From Cupriavidus neocaledonicus (lineage in GTDB: Bacteria > Pseudomonadota > Gammaproteobacteria > Burkholderiales > Burkholderiaceae): 64,000 nucleotides of DNA. Positions 25,182 through 35,414 of the stretch are shown piece after piece; within the stretch, counting starts at the first letter, position 1, and every line of letters begins with the position of its first letter. The notes beneath the pieces were generated by a model. The model did no database searches and was not told the origin of the DNA. It saw only the letters and a program-made list of their open reading frames with translations. Both the position numbers and the translations under genes were made by a program. The stretch is from assembly GCF_000372525.1 (NCBI RefSeq), contig NZ_AQUR01000086.1, positions 1-64,000 on the forward strand, in the 5' to 3' direction.

Positions 25182-25235
25182 GGGGCGCTCGCTGGGGGCT
25201 CGCTGTCGGGTTGGGCGTCGGGATCGTTGCCGGGC

Positions 25236-26171
25236 TCACTCGTAGCCGTATGCGCGCAGGCCGGCTTCGTTGTCGGCCCAGCCGCTCTTCACCTTGATCC
25301 ACATTTCCAGGTAGACCTTGCCGTCGAACAGCTTTTCCATGTCCAGCCGCGCCTCGGTCGAGATCTGCTTGAGCTTGCTGCCCTTGTTGCCGATGATCAT
25401 GGCCTTGTGCGCATCGCGCTCGACCAGGATGGTGGCAAAGACGCGGCGCAGGCGTCCTTCGGTCTCGAACTTGTCGATGATCACGGTACTGGTGTACGGC
25501 AGCTCGTCGCCGGTCCAGCGGAACACCTTCTCGCGGATGATCTCGGAGGCCAGGAAACGCTCGCTGCGATCCGTCATCGCATCGGCGTCATACATCGGCT
25601 CGCCTTCCGGCAGGTAGGGCCGGATGATGTCGAACAGCCGCGCGATATGGTCGCGGGTCTTGGCCGACATCGGCACCACTTCGCGGAACGGGAACTGCTG
25701 CCCCATCTTTTCCAGGAAGGGCATCATCACTTCCGAGCGGTTCTCGCCGATGCGGTCGAGCTTGTTGGCCACCAGCAGCACCGGCGTGTTCTTCGGCAGC
25801 AGCGACAGCACCTTCTCGTCGTCGGCGCCGTAGTAGCCGGCCTCGACCACGAACAGCACCAGGTCCACCGACGACAGCGTGGACGTGACCGCGCGGTTCA
25901 GCGAACGGTTCAGCGCACTGGCGTGGCGGGTCTGGAAGCCCGGCGTGTCGACGAACACATACTGCGCGTCATCGGTGGTCTGAATGCCGACGATGCGATG
26001 CCGCGTGGTCTGCGCCTTGCGCGAGGTGATGCTGATCTTCTGGCCGACCAGCGCGTTCATCAGCGTGGACTTGCCCACGTTGGGGCGGCCGACGATGGCC
26101 ACGGTGCCGCAGCGGAACGCCGCGGCCGGGGTATCCGCCGCGTCTTGCTGCGGATGGGTAGATTCGGTCAT
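25236..26171 (-). CDS. era: GTPase Era
   Basis: Assists 16S rRNA maturation and 30S assembly. 311 residues: N-terminal GTPase domain with G1 [11 protein letters not shown]3 DTPGF, G4 NKLD and G5 MSAKT, then a KH domain (about 220-300) with [18 protein letters not shown], the RNA-binding GxxG. ATG 26171 overlaps the rnc stop by 4 nt. The rnc-era-recO order is widely conserved. Confidence 0.97.
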   Translation of the reverse strand: MTESTHPQQDAADTPAAAFRCGTVAIVGRPNVGKSTLMNALVGQKISITSRKAQTTRHRIVGIQTTDDAQYVFVDTPGFQTRHASALNRSLNRAVTSTLSSVDLVLFVVEAGYYGADDEKVLSLLPKNTPVLLVANKLDRIGENRSEVMMPFLEKMGQQFPFREVVPMSAKTRDHIARLFDIIRPYLPEGEPMYDADAMTDRSERFLASEIIREKVFRWTGDELPYTSTVIIDKFETEGRLRRVFATILVERDAHKAMIIGNKGSKLKQISTEARLDMEKLFDGKVYLEMWIKVKSGWADNEAGLRAYGYE

Positions 26172-26938
26172 TCCTTCAACCTGAGAGACAGCTGCGGGTC
26201 CTGCGGCTGGGGTTGCTTGCGGGTCTTGCCGGTACGCTCGGCGCGGCTGCGCTTGAGCAGCTGCGGCACCAGCTTCTGGACTTCATCGAGCGCCAGCTTG
26301 GCGGCGGCCTGCTCGGCGGCGCGCCGCGACGCGCCGGTGCCGAACACCCGGACTTCCAGTTTAGGCACGGTGCACTCGACTTCAAACTGCTGGCTGTGCG
26401 CGGCACCGTGTGTGGCGATTACGTTATATTGCGGCAGGGCAATCTTGTGGCCCTGCAGGTATTCCTGCAGCAGGGTCTTGGCGTCCTTGCCCAGCGTGCG
26501 CGGATCGACCTGCTCCAGGATCGGGATATAGAGCTTGCGGATCAGCGCCCGCGCGGCATCGAAGCCGGCGTCGAGGAATACCGCGCCGACGATGGCTTCG
26601 AGCGCATCGGCCAGGATCGACGGGCGGCGAAAGCCGCCGCTCTTCAGCTCGCCCTCGCCCAGGCGCAGGGTATCGGACAACTGCAGCATCTGGGCGATTT
26701 CGTACAGCGCCTGCTGCTTGACGAGGTTGGCGCGCACCCGCGACAGGTCGCCCTCGTCGAGCTTGCCGAACATGCCATAGAGCATGTCGGCCACGGCGCA
26801 GTTGAGCACCGAGTCGCCGAGGAACTCCAGGCGTTCATTGTGCTGGGCGCTGTGGCTGCGGTGCGTCAGCGCCTGTTGCAGCAATTCGGGCTTGCTGAAT
26901 CGGTAGCCGAGTCGTTGCTGCAAGGCGTCGAGGTTCAT
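26168..26938 (-). CDS. rnc: ribonuclease III
   Basis: Cleaves double-stranded RNA, including the rRNA precursor. 256 residues. The catalytic signature [13 protein letters not shown] lies near 34-46, with the second acidic pair around [15 protein letters not shown] (about 110-125), and a double-stranded RNA-binding domain at about 155-225. A basic tail ([14 protein letters not shown]) extends beyond the E. coli enzyme by about 30 residues. One base separates it from the DUF4845 gene, and it overlaps era. Confidence 0.97.
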   Translation of the reverse strand: MNLDALQQRLGYRFSKPELLQQALTHRSHSAQHNERLEFLGDSVLNCAVADMLYGMFGKLDEGDLSRVRANLVKQQALYEIAQMLQLSDTLRLGEGELKSGGFRRPSILADALEAIVGAVFLDAGFDAARALIRKLYIPILEQVDPRTLGKDAKTLLQEYLQGHKIALPQYNVIATHGAAHSQQFEVECTVPKLEVRVFGTGASRRAAEQAAAKLALDEVQKLVPQLLKRSRAERTGKTRKQPQPQDPQLSLRLKE

Positions 26939-26939
26939 A

Positions 26940-27335
26940 TCAGTGCTGCGTTCCTGAATAGGTAATCAACAGGCTCAGGGGTCCGTAGACAGGCACCTCG
27001 GTGCGGTACGAGAAATCGACCGACCGGATGGCGCCGTTATCGTCTTCCCGGATCAGCAGGTCCTCGCCCTTGACCGCGGTAATGCGGTCGATGGCGGCCT
27101 GCTTCTCGAAGAATTCGACCACTTCACGTTTGTTGGCGGCGCGCTGCTTGGCATAGCCGGCGGCGCGCTTGACCGAAAAATATTCCACCAGGCTCGGGAT
27201 CGCGCGCAGGGCCGGCAAGGCCACGCCGACCACGAACACCACGATCACCAGCAGCGTCCACACGGAAAACCCGCCGGCGCCAGCCCGGCGCCATGCCGGA
27301 TGGTTTCCTGCCCCCACCTTCCCAAATCGACCCAT
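26940..27335 (-). CDS. DUF4845-type membrane-anchored protein
   Basis: 131 residues with a single membrane segment (about 24-45: [19 protein letters not shown]) and a periplasmic C-terminal domain ending [15 protein letters not shown]. This is the small protein regularly encoded between lepB and rnc in betaproteobacteria and described by DUF4845; its function is unknown. It resembles a pilin-like fold in outline (N-terminal hydrophobic helix then a small beta domain), an inference only. It lies 1 nt from rnc. Confidence 0.85.
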   Translation of the reverse strand: MGRFGKVGAGNHPAWRRAGAGGFSVWTLLVIVVFVVGVALPALRAIPSLVEYFSVKRAAGYAKQRAANKREVVEFFEKQAAIDRITAVKGEDLLIREDDNGAIRSVDFSYRTEVPVYGPLSLLITYSGTQH

Positions 27336-27382
27336 CGCGCCTGCCCTCGTTTTGTTGAGTGTTCTTGCGCCGCGCCAGAAGC

Positions 27383-28282
27383 TTACTTAAACGATCCAAC
27401 GCGTCCGAAATTGCCCAGGTTCATCCAGATCACGAATGCCTTGCCGACGATGTTCTGGTCCGGCACGAACCCCCAGTAACGGGAATCGAGGCTGTTGTCG
27501 CGATTGTCACCCATGACGAAATAGTGACCTGCAGGTACCTTGCAAGTCACACCCTGTTGATTGTAGGTGCAGTTGTCCCGGTACGGAAAATCCGGATCCG
27601 CACCGGCGATAAAGGCCGGCCGGTCGGCGTCGTTCAGGATGCCATGCTCGACGCCGCCCGGGAGCTTTTCGCGGAAATGGCGCGAATAGGCCAGGCGCTC
27701 CTCGTCGAGGAAGTCCGGCAGCGCGGTGTACTCGGCCGGCTTGCCGTTGATGGTCAGGCGCTTGTTGGCGTACTGCACCACATCGCCGGGCACGCCGATG
27801 ACGCGCTTGATGTAGTCGAGCGACGGATCCTTCGGATAGCGGAACACCATCACGTCGCCGCGCTGGGGCTCGCCCATGTCCATGATCTTCTTGTTCACCA
27901 CCGGCAGGCGGATGCCATACTCGTACTTGTTGACGAGGATGAAGTCGCCGATCAGCAAGGTCGGGATCATCGAGCCGGACGGGATCTTGAACGGCTCGAC
28001 CACGAACGAGCGCAGCACGAACACCGCCAGGATCACCGGGAAGAAGCTGGCCGAATACTCGAGCCACCACGGCTGGCGCAGTTTCTCCTCAGCGAGGCGC
28101 TTGCGCGTGGCGTCGGCATCGGCCGCGCCGAAGCTGCCTTGCAGGCGGCCCTGCTGCGAATCGAACTCGGCCAGCGCGAGCCGCGCCGAAGAGCGGCGCT
28201 GCCGCTCGAACACGAGCTTGTCGGCCACCCACGCCACGCCCGTGATCACCACCAGCACAAAAAGGATCAGTGCAAAATTCAT
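27383..28282 (-). CDS. lepB: signal peptidase I
   Basis: Cleaves signal peptides at the outer face of the inner membrane. 299 residues with two N-terminal helices (1-20 and about 70-90) and a periplasmic catalytic domain. The Ser/Lys dyad is Ser104 in IPSGSMIPTLL and Lys159 in YIKRVIGVPGD. Box E (YFVMGDNRDNSLDSRYWG) is intact. It is about 100 nt downstream of lepA, the normal lepA-lepB pair. Confidence 0.97.
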   Translation of the reverse strand: MNFALILFVLVVITGVAWVADKLVFERQRRSSARLALAEFDSQQGRLQGSFGAADADATRKRLAEEKLRQPWWLEYSASFFPVILAVFVLRSFVVEPFKIPSGSMIPTLLIGDFILVNKYEYGIRLPVVNKKIMDMGEPQRGDVMVFRYPKDPSLDYIKRVIGVPGDVVQYANKRLTINGKPAEYTALPDFLDEERLAYSRHFREKLPGGVEHGILNDADRPAFIAGADPDFPYRDNCTYNQQGVTCKVPAGHYFVMGDNRDNSLDSRYWGFVPDQNIVGKAFVIWMNLGNFGRVGSFK

Positions 28283-28380
28283 GACGGCTTCTGGTTCTTG
28301 GAAATCCTGGTACAGCCTGTTCTGTCACCGCGCCGGCAAGGCTGCCGCGCGTGGCCCTGCCACTGCCCTGCCCGCGGCAA

Positions 28381-30174
28381 TTACTTGTCGTCGACTTGCA
28401 GGATGGCCAGGAAGGCCTCTTGCGGAATCTCGACGGTACCGACCTGCTTCATCCGCTTCTTGCCTGCCTTCTGCTTTTCCAGCAGCTTCTTCTTGCGCGA
28501 GATATCGCCGCCGTAGCACTTGGCCAGCACGTTCTTGCGCAGCGCCTTGACGTTTTCGCGCGCGATGATGTTGGAGCCGATCGCAGCCTGGATCGCCACG
28601 TCGTACATCTGGCGCGGAATGATCTCGCGCATCTTGGCCGCGACCTCGCGCCCGCGGTATTGCGAATTGGAGCGGTGCACGATTACCGACAGCGCATCGA
28701 CCTTGTCGCTGTTGATCAGGATATCGACCTTGACCACGTCGGACGGGCGATATTCCTTGAACTCGTAATCCATCGAGGCGTAGCCGCGCGACACCGACTT
28801 GAGGCGGTCGAAGAAATCGAGCACGATTTCCGCCATCGGGATTTCGTAGGTCAGCTGCACCTGCTTGCCGTGGTAGCTCATGTTGATCTGCGTGCCACGC
28901 TTCTGCGTGCACAGCGTGATCACCGAGCCGACATATTCCTGCGGCATGTACAGGTTGACGGTGACGATGGGCTCGAGGATGGCGTCGATCTTGCTGGGGT
29001 CCGGCATCTTGGCCGGATTTTCCACGGTGACAGTGGAGCCGTCGCGCATCTGCACCTGGTACACCACCGTCGGAGCGGTGGTGATCAGGTCCATGTCGAA
29101 TTCGCGCTCCAGGCGCTCCTGCACGATCTCCATGTGCAGCAGGCCAAGGAAGCCGCAGCGGAAGCCGAAGCCCAGCGCCTGCGATACTTCCGGCTCGAAC
29201 ATCAGCGAGGCATCGTTGAGCCGCAGCTTTTCCAGCGACTCGCGCAGCGCCTCGTACTGGTTCGCTTCCACCGGATACAGGCCGGCGAACACCTGCGGCT
29301 TGACTTCCTTGAAACCCGGCAGCGGCGCTTCGGCCTTGCGTTGCACGGTGGTGAGGGTGTCGCCGACCTTGGCCGCCTTCAGTTCCTTGATGCCGGCAAT
29401 GACAAAGCCCACCTGCCCGGCGGTCAGCGCGTCGCGCTGAATCGACTTGGGCGTAAACACGCCAACCTGCTCGACCAGGTGCTGCGCGCCGGTGGCCATC
29501 AGCAGCACCTTGTCCTTGGTGCGCAGCGTGCCGTTGACCACGCGCACCAGCATCACCACGCCGACGTAGTTGTCGAACCACGAGTCGATGATCAGCGCCT
29601 GCAGCGGTGCATCGGCATCGCCCTTGGGCGGCGGCACCTTGGCGATCAGCGCCTCGATCACGTCCTGCACGCCCTGGCCGGTCTTGGCCGAGCACGGCGT
29701 GGCATCCTGCGCGTCGATGCCGATGACGTCCTCGATCTCCTGGATCGCGCTGTCCGGGTCGGCCTGCGGCAGGTCGATCTTGTTCAGCACCGGCACCACC
29801 TCCACGCCCAGCTCGATCGCGGTGTAGCAGTTGGCCACGGTCTGGGCCTCGACGCCCTGCGAGGCATCGACCACCAGCAGCGCGCCTTCGCAGGCGGACA
29901 GCGAGCGGCTGACTTCATAGCTGAAGTCGACATGCCCGGGGGTGTCGATCAGATTCAGGTTGTAGACCTGGCCGTCGCGCGCCTTGTAGCTCAGCGCGGC
30001 GGTCTGCGCCTTGATGGTGATGCCGCGCTCTTTTTCGATATCCATCGAATCGAGAACCTGCGCTTCCATCTCGCGATCCGACAGCCCTCCGCAAAGCTGA
30101 ATGATCCGGTCGGCCAGGGTGGACTTCCCATGGTCGATATGGGCAATGATCGAGAAATTACGGATATGGTCCAT
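28381..30174 (-). CDS. lepA: elongation factor 4 (back-translocating GTPase)
   Basis: A ribosome-bound GTPase that promotes reverse translocation and fidelity under ionic stress. 597 residues, the exact family length. G1 [11 protein letters not shown]3 DTPGHVDF and G4 NKIDLP appear in the first 130 residues, then EF-G-like domains and the LepA-specific C-terminal domain ([20 protein letters not shown]). ATG 30174. It precedes lepB. A 196-nt gap separates it from the glutaredoxin gene upstream, so it may have its own promoter. Confidence 0.97.
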   Translation of the reverse strand: MDHIRNFSIIAHIDHGKSTLADRIIQLCGGLSDREMEAQVLDSMDIEKERGITIKAQTAALSYKARDGQVYNLNLIDTPGHVDFSYEVSRSLSACEGALLVVDASQGVEAQTVANCYTAIELGVEVVPVLNKIDLPQADPDSAIQEIEDVIGIDAQDATPCSAKTGQGVQDVIEALIAKVPPPKGDADAPLQALIIDSWFDNYVGVVMLVRVVNGTLRTKDKVLLMATGAQHLVEQVGVFTPKSIQRDALTAGQVGFVIAGIKELKAAKVGDTLTTVQRKAEAPLPGFKEVKPQVFAGLYPVEANQYEALRESLEKLRLNDASLMFEPEVSQALGFGFRCGFLGLLHMEIVQERLEREFDMDLITTAPTVVYQVQMRDGSTVTVENPAKMPDPSKIDAILEPIVTVNLYMPQEYVGSVITLCTQKRGTQINMSYHGKQVQLTYEIPMAEIVLDFFDRLKSVSRGYASMDYEFKEYRPSDVVKVDILINSDKVDALSVIVHRSNSQYRGREVAAKMREIIPRQMYDVAIQAAIGSNIIARENVKALRKNVLAKCYGGDISRKKKLLEKQKAGKKRMKQVGTVEIPQEAFLAILQVDDK

Positions 30175-30370
30175 CTAATGTTCAGGGAAGCGCCGGCTGA
30201 GAGCCCGGGCGGCAACAAGCAGTGGAGCGGCCCGGCGCCGCGCGCCGCAAGGCGTGCGCGGGCGTACCGCGGGTTCGGGGGTGCAATTTTTGCGCCAATC
30301 CGCAATTTTACCGGATTTTCAATGACTTCCGGGTCGTCATCTGGTGGCGTGGCGCGAATGCCGGCGGCGT

Positions 30371-30676
30371 TCAGTGCTCGGTGCGCGCGGCGCCATGTGC
30401 GGCAAGCCATACCCTTGTCGCCGCTTCGTCAAGGAAATAGTGGCAAAGGGGCGCGGCATGCGCCGACGCGTCCGCGGCCAGGTCCGCCGGCGTGCCAGGC
30501 ATCAGCACCGGCACCAGCTCGCCAAAGCGCGCCTCGAGGGCGGCATCGGCGTCGACATCGACTTCATGCAGGGTGAAAGAAAAATCGCGCCGGAGCGGCT
30601 CCAGCGCGACTTTCATGTCTTCGCACAGGTGGCAGTACGCCCGGCCGTACAGCGTCAGCGCGGGCGTGGCGGCCAT
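30371..30676 (-). CDS. glutaredoxin-family thiol-disulfide protein
   Basis: 101 residues with a thioredoxin fold (DUF836/glutaredoxin-2-like). The active site is CHLC (Cys15-Cys18) in YGRAYCHLCEDM, and the cis-Pro lies in LVPVLMPG. Such proteins often follow mucD/degP in betaproteobacteria. Its start is 6 nt past the protease gene, so it belongs to the rpoE operon and may help thiol repair during envelope stress (inferred). Confidence 0.8.
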   Translation of the reverse strand: MAATPALTLYGRAYCHLCEDMKVALEPLRRDFSFTLHEVDVDADAALEARFGELVPVLMPGTPADLAADASAHAAPLCHYFLDEAATRVWLAAHGAARTEH

Positions 30677-30682
30677 GGCGGG

Positions 30683-32170
30683 TCAGCGCGCCGAGGTGGC
30701 GCCCGGTCGCAGCGTCAGCACCTGGGTGGCATCGCCGCGCCGCACGAACACCGCGGCGATGCGGCTCTTGTCCAGCCCGCGCACCAGTTCATTGAACTGG
30801 CGCGCGTTGGTCACGTCGGTGTCGCCCAGGCGCAGGATGATGTCGCCCGGACGGATGCCGGCTCGCAACGCCGGGCCGTCGGCCACTTCGACCTCGACGC
30901 CGGACTTGAGCTTGAGCTCCTTCAGGCGCGCCTCGGGCAGGTCGCTGACCACCAGGCCCAGCGCGTTGGGCTTGCCGGCCTGCGGCGCGCTGTCGTCCTT
31001 GGGCGCCGCGCCGCTGCGGGCGCGCGCCTTGCCGTCCGGCTCCAGCTCGGCGACGGTAATGCTGACCTCGCGGGTCGCGCCCTTGCGCCACAGCTGCAGC
31101 GGCACGCGCGTGCCGGGCTTGGTCTCGCCGACCATGCGCGGCAGGTCCGAGGCCCGCTCGATATCGCGGCCGTTGAACTTGAGGATGATGTCGCCCGCCT
31201 CGATGCCGGCCTTTTCGGCAGGACCGCCCGGCTCGACGCTGCCGACCAGCGCACCGCGCGCACGGCCCAGGCCCAGCGAATCGGCGACTTCCTTGGTGAC
31301 ATCGCCGATCGCCACGGCAATGCGGCCGCGGGTGACGCGCCCGGAGGACTTGAGCTGCTCCGACACGCGCATGGCCTCGTCAATCGGAATCGCGAACGAG
31401 ATCCCCATGTAGCCGCCGCTGCGGCTGTAGATCTGCGAGTTGATGCCGATCACTTCGCCGCGCAGGTTGATCAGCGGCCCGCCCGAGTTGCCGGGATTGA
31501 CGGCGACGTCGGTCTGGATGAACGGCAGGTAGTCGCCGGTGTCGCGGCCCTTGGCGGAGACAATGCCGGCGGTCACGCTGTTGTCCAGCCCGAACGGCGA
31601 GCCGATCGCCAGCACCCATTCGCCGGCGCGGACCTTGTTGGAATCGCCCAGCGGCAGGCGCGGCAGCCCGCTGGCCTCGACCTTGAGCAGCGCCACGTCG
31701 GTGCGTTTGTCGGAGCCGATCAGCTTGGCCTTGAATTCGCGCTTGTCCGGCAGCGTCACATAGATGGTCTCGGCGTCGGCCACCACGTGCGCGTTGGTCA
31801 TCACATAGCCGTCCTGGCTGATGATGAAGCCCGAACCTACGCCGCGGCTCTGCTCTTCCTGCTGCGGAGGCTGGCCGCGGCGCGGCGGAGTGCCGGGCGC
31901 AGGCGCGCCGGGCATCGGCACGCCGAAGAAGCGGCGGAAAAATTCCGCCATTTCGTCATCGCTGCCCGGCGCGCCGCGCTGGCGCACCAGTTCGGTGGTG
32001 CGGATATTGACCACGGCCGGGCTGGCTTTTTCCACCAGATCAGTGAAGTCGGGCAGGTTGTAATTGGCGGCAGCGGCCTGGGCGTGGCTGACTTCGGCAA
32101 CGGTCGGGCCGAGCAGCATCATGGCAGCCATGACCACGGCCCGCGCCAGGGCTGGAGATCTGAACATCAT
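30683..32170 (-). CDS. mucD: Do/DegP-type periplasmic serine protease (MucD-like)
   Basis: Degrades or refolds damaged envelope proteins. 495 residues: a signal peptide (1 to about 32), a trypsin-like domain with catalytic triad His128 (NAHVV), Asp158 (TDVALLKV) and Ser229 (GNSGGP), then two PDZ domains (about 290-380 and 400-490). ATG 32170 is the first of two tandem ATGs, after GGGAG. It lies in the rpoE-rseA-rseB-mucD operon, so sigma-E control is expected. Confidence 0.95.
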   Translation of the reverse strand: MMFRSPALARAVVMAAMMLLGPTVAEVSHAQAAAANYNLPDFTDLVEKASPAVVNIRTTELVRQRGAPGSDDEMAEFFRRFFGVPMPGAPAPGTPPRRGQPPQQEEQSRGVGSGFIISQDGYVMTNAHVVADAETIYVTLPDKREFKAKLIGSDKRTDVALLKVEASGLPRLPLGDSNKVRAGEWVLAIGSPFGLDNSVTAGIVSAKGRDTGDYLPFIQTDVAVNPGNSGGPLINLRGEVIGINSQIYSRSGGYMGISFAIPIDEAMRVSEQLKSSGRVTRGRIAVAIGDVTKEVADSLGLGRARGALVGSVEPGGPAEKAGIEAGDIILKFNGRDIERASDLPRMVGETKPGTRVPLQLWRKGATREVSITVAELEPDGKARARSGAAPKDDSAPQAGKPNALGLVVSDLPEARLKELKLKSGVEVEVADGPALRAGIRPGDIILRLGDTDVTNARQFNELVRGLDKSRIAAVFVRRGDATQVLTLRPGATSAR

Positions 32171-32299
32171 CGACAACTCCCGGGATTCAGCGAAAAGAAG
32201 AAAAACCGACTGGACGTGATCCCGTGGCGGGGACCCCTGCGCAGGTTTCATGGAGCCGGCCCCGTACAAAATCCGGGCGCCGGCTGCACCGGCTCACGC

Positions 32300-33388
32300 T
32301 CAGTGTACCGTCTTGGGCGGACGGTACTCTACGGCGGTCGCAAACTGGCGCACGGTGCTCGCCGGCACCTCGCCCACCACGGTGATCCAGAAATCGGCAA
32401 CCCGGCGCACCACGACCTGGGTCGCGCCGAGCGCGGCCACGCCTTCGCGGCGCGCACGTTGCTCGGAAACCGGCTCAATGAAGACCGACAGGCCGGTCAG
32501 CCCGTCGCTGTAGACGACCTGCAGGACTTCGAACACCTGCCCGCGGGCATTGCCGGGTGCCGGCGCGCGCAACTCGCCAAGCGGACGGCGCACCTCGCGG
32601 ATTTTCTGGAATCCCTTGAGCGGCACCGCGATCGACCAGCCCTCGTCGCCGATGCTGGTGGGCTGGTAGGTCACCTCGTAGTGGTTCCAGCCGCTGGAAT
32701 TCTTGATCGCGGCCAGGATGCGCTGCTTCTCGGACGGGACGCCGATCTGCACCTGGGAGAACGACACCTGCTCCAGCACCTTGCCGCCGTCGCCGATGGT
32801 CTGCGCGCGCATCAGCAGGCCGGAGTTCTTTTCCGCCCACAGGCGCACCGCGTAGCGCGCGGCATCGTGCGGCTCCAGCGCAAAGACCTCGCACTCCATG
32901 CCGGCCACGCGCTCGGCGGGCATCTTGCGCATGTCGTACAGGTCCAGCACATCGTTCTTGTTGGTGGCGAGCAGCGCCGGGAAGCGGTCCTTGGCTTCCT
33001 GCTTTTCCACCACCACCAGCTTGGCTTCGGGGATCAGGCTGTGCACCACATCGTTCTGCCGCAGCACTTCGCGTGGCTTGCCATCGAGGGTTTCCAGCCG
33101 CTCGTATTCGTTGTGGACGAGATCGCTGTAATGCTGGATACGCGAGGCGTGCATGACGCTGCCGCGCTGATAGATCAGCGTGCCGACATAGTTCTCGCGC
33201 TGGGCGGCTTTATGGATCTTGTTGAGCCAGGCAGTGGCGTCGCGTCGGTTCAGCGTATTGTCCGCGGGCTGCGCGGTGGCCGCGGCAGCGCTCAGACACA
33301 AGGCCAGAAAAAAGGACCTACGCAGGGCCCTAATTCTCTGCGCGCCCGCTACATGGGCGGACGACCCTCCTTTATGCATGTCCGGCAT
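32300..33388 (-). CDS. rseB: sigma-E factor regulatory protein RseB (MucB)
   Basis: A periplasmic protein that binds RseA and shields it from proteolysis until it senses lipids or LPS. 362 residues with a signal sequence (core SFFLALCLSAAAATA at 25-39), an N-terminal LolA-like MucB/RseB domain (YVGTLIYQRGSVMHASRI) and a C-terminal RseA-contact domain (FWITVVGEVPASTVRQFA). ATG 33388 shares a base with the rseA stop (TAATG), so translation is coupled. An internal ATG at 33376 is possible. Confidence 0.93.
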   Translation of the reverse strand: MPDMHKGGSSAHVAGAQRIRALRRSFFLALCLSAAAATAQPADNTLNRRDATAWLNKIHKAAQRENYVGTLIYQRGSVMHASRIQHYSDLVHNEYERLETLDGKPREVLRQNDVVHSLIPEAKLVVVEKQEAKDRFPALLATNKNDVLDLYDMRKMPAERVAGMECEVFALEPHDAARYAVRLWAEKNSGLLMRAQTIGDGGKVLEQVSFSQVQIGVPSEKQRILAAIKNSSGWNHYEVTYQPTSIGDEGWSIAVPLKGFQKIREVRRPLGELRAPAPGNARGQVFEVLQVVYSDGLTGLSVFIEPVSEQRARREGVAALGATQVVVRRVADFWITVVGEVPASTVRQFATAVEYRPPKTVH

Positions 33389-34017
33389 TATTCCTGCGTA
33401 TTTTCCTGAGTGAAGTTTGCACCGTTGGCAACCGTGCGCATGGTCGGCACGAAAGCATCCGTTGCCACTGAAGTGCGATGCGCACGCAGGTATTCGTCCA
33501 GGCGCGGGTCGCGGATCATCTGCGGCGCGTCCGCGGCGACCGTGACGATGCCGGCAGCCTGGCCGGCGGCCGGCTGCTCGGCCCGGGCCACCACGGCGTC
33601 AGGCGTTCCCACCGTGGCCGGGCCGCGCATCTGCGGCACCACCACCCAGCTGACCGCGGCCACGGCGGCGGCGATCGCGGTGCCCGGCATCACGCGGCGC
33701 ACCCACGACGGCCTGACCAGCAGGCGATGGCGGGCACCGGCCTGTGCCACCGCCGGCGCCAGCACGTGCGGCTCGGCTTCCAGGCGTGCGGAGAAACGCG
33801 AGAGGAAATCGGCGGTGGAGCCCGCCTGCGTCAGGTCTTCGGAACGCAGCGCGTCGCCGATCAACTGGTACGTGCTCCAGTCGGAAATGCCAGCCTCGCT
33901 CTTTGCGAGATCCAGCACGGCATCGACTTCGTGCGGCGCCAGTTCGCCATCCATCAATACGGAGATCTGCTCCGCTGCTTCCACTACATGAACCGACTGC
34001 TTATGAGCCTGACCCAT
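33388..34017 (-). CDS. rseA: anti-sigma factor RseA (MucA)
   Basis: Inner-membrane protein that holds sigma-E at the membrane. 209 residues. The N-terminal cytoplasmic anti-sigma domain (about 15-85) starts at EQISVLMDGELAPHEVDAVL, typical of RseA. One helix (about 113-130, GTAIAAAVAAVSWVVV) and a periplasmic tail follow. ATG 34017 (after GGGGTGGG) is chosen over a GTG directly behind the rpoE stop because it puts the domain at the N-terminus. Degradation would involve DegS/RseP-type proteases, not encoded here. Confidence 0.92.
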   Translation of the reverse strand: MGQAHKQSVHVVEAAEQISVLMDGELAPHEVDAVLDLAKSEAGISDWSTYQLIGDALRSEDLTQAGSTADFLSRFSARLEAEPHVLAPAVAQAGARHRLLVRPSWVRRVMPGTAIAAAVAAVSWVVVPQMRGPATVGTPDAVVARAEQPAAGQAAGIVTVAADAPQMIRDPRLDEYLRAHRTSVATDAFVPTMRTVANGANFTQENTQE

Positions 34018-34137
34018 TTCCCACCCCAAGACATTCCATTGAACACCGATAATCCCGTTACTGCTGTCGCTTATCGATGCAGGAATAGGCTGCAACGCTG
34101 GCCGCACGACATTCTTCTCTACCACCTGGACCGCCAC

Positions 34138-34737
34138 TTACCACCGCTTGCCCTCTGCCGTTCCCAGCAGCGGACGCAAGCGCTCGGCAATCGCCTCGCG
34201 CGCACGGAAGATCCGCGAGCGCACCGTGCCGATCGGGCATCCCATCGCTTCGGCGATTTCCTCGTAGCTGAGGCCCTCGATCTCGCGCAGCGTGATGGCG
34301 GTCCGCAATTCTTCCGGAAGTGCTTCCATCGCGCGGTTCACCGTCTCGGCGACCTGACGCGTGTGGAGCATCGACTCCGGCGTATTGATATCCCTTAGTT
34401 GTTCACCGTCCGCAAAAGTTTCAGCCTCTTCCGCATCGATATCGCTGGACGCTTCCGGGCGGCGGCCCTGGGTGGCCAGGTAGTTCTTGGCAGTGTTGAC
34501 GGCGATCCGGTACAGCCACGTGTAGAAGGCCGACTCCCCGCGGAACTGGGGCAAGGCACGGTATGCCTTGATGAAGGCATCCTGCGCCACATCCTCGACT
34601 TCAGCGGGATCCCTCACCAGGCGCGAAATCAGGCGAATGATCTTCCGATGGTATTTAGTCACCAGAAGTTCAAAGGCCCGCTTGTCGCCCTGCTGGACGC
34701 GTTCAACTAGGAGCTGATCGGCTTCGCGTTCGCTCAC
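34138..34737 (-). CDS. rpoE: RNA polymerase sigma factor RpoE (sigma-24)
   Basis: ECF sigma factor for envelope stress. 199 residues: region 2 (about 20-95; VEDVAQDAFIKAYRALPQFR) and region 4 (about 130-190; LREIEGLSYEEIAEAMGCPIGTVRSRI). The start is GTG 34737, preceded by AGGTGA about 9 nt away. It heads the rpoE-rseA-rseB-mucD operon. I looked for a sigma-E autoregulatory promoter (GGAACTT/TCTGA) upstream and found no convincing match in the 60 nt before the start. Confidence 0.96.
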   Translation of the reverse strand: MSEREADQLLVERVQQGDKRAFELLVTKYHRKIIRLISRLVRDPAEVEDVAQDAFIKAYRALPQFRGESAFYTWLYRIAVNTAKNYLATQGRRPEASSDIDAEEAETFADGEQLRDINTPESMLHTRQVAETVNRAMEALPEELRTAITLREIEGLSYEEIAEAMGCPIGTVRSRIFRAREAIAERLRPLLGTAEGKRW

Positions 34738-34793
34738 GTATGGCTCACCTGCAGTGTATCTCTTGGTTTGGTCGTCACGACAAACGTTGTATT

Positions 34794-35414
34794 TTACCTA
34801 CGATTCTCAGCCCGCCCGGTGAAGCAACGCGCATCCTGTGACCGCAAGCTAACAAAATCGTTCCCTGCCCGGGCAATCGGTTGCACCCGCAGTGCAACTC
34901 GCGCGGACCGTCGCAGCCATCGCGCCAGCTCGGGGCTGACTACCTGCCAGGGGAGAAGAATGACGCCGGGCATCGCATGGTCACCGGCGGCAAGGCACAC
35001 CACCGTGGCGCCGCCCATCTGCCAGCACTGCCGCACCACGGCCTCGCGCCGCGCGCCGCCCGGTGCTTCCAGCCAGATCCGCAGCGGTCCTTCGGCGTCG
35101 GCGTCCTGCACGGCCGTACAGGTCCAGCGCAGGCCGCGCCACCATGCCGGCCAAGCGCGCAAGGTCGCCGCGGCGGCCAGCGCTAGGCCGATGCCAGCGG
35201 CGAGGTGCCACCACAGGAAACCGGCCTGGCTGCCGGCGATGGCGTCGGCCAGCGTCCGCGCCAGCAGCGCGAGCGCCAGCGATTCGGCGGCACAAAACAC
35301 GAACAGGGCCCACCCCAGCGGGTGGACCCTGCCATGGCGCAGCCCCTTGAGGAACCCCGTAAGGGACCCCTTGAGGGCCCGCCTCAACCACGAATCAGGC
35401 GCGGCGGAAAACAA
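34794..35414 (-). CDS. YgfX/CptA-like small membrane protein (tentative)
   Basis: 206 residues, two adjacent hydrophobic helices (about 32-55 and 66-86) and a C-terminal soluble part containing [20 protein letters not shown]. This layout, and the position between fabF and rpoE, resemble YgfX-type proteins, but sequence motifs are weak. The start appears to be TTG at 35414, overlapping the end of fabF by 20 nt; no ATG or GTG fits before the first helix. No ribosome site is obvious. It may be coupled to fabF translation. Confidence 0.55.
   Translation of the reverse strand: MFSAAPDSWLRRALKGSLTGFLKGLRHGRVHPLGWALFVFCAAESLALALLARTLADAIAGSQAGFLWWHLAAGIGLALAAAATLRAWPAWWRGLRWTCTAVQDADAEGPLRIWLEAPGGARREAVVRQCWQMGGATVVCLAAGDHAMPGVILLPWQVVSPELARWLRRSARVALRVQPIARAGNDFVSLRSQDARCFTGRAENRR

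Noticed and set aside
30344-33409. 1021-residue plus-strand frame across grx, mucD and rseB
   Set aside because: Antisense to three well-supported genes; low-complexity product, no start signals.
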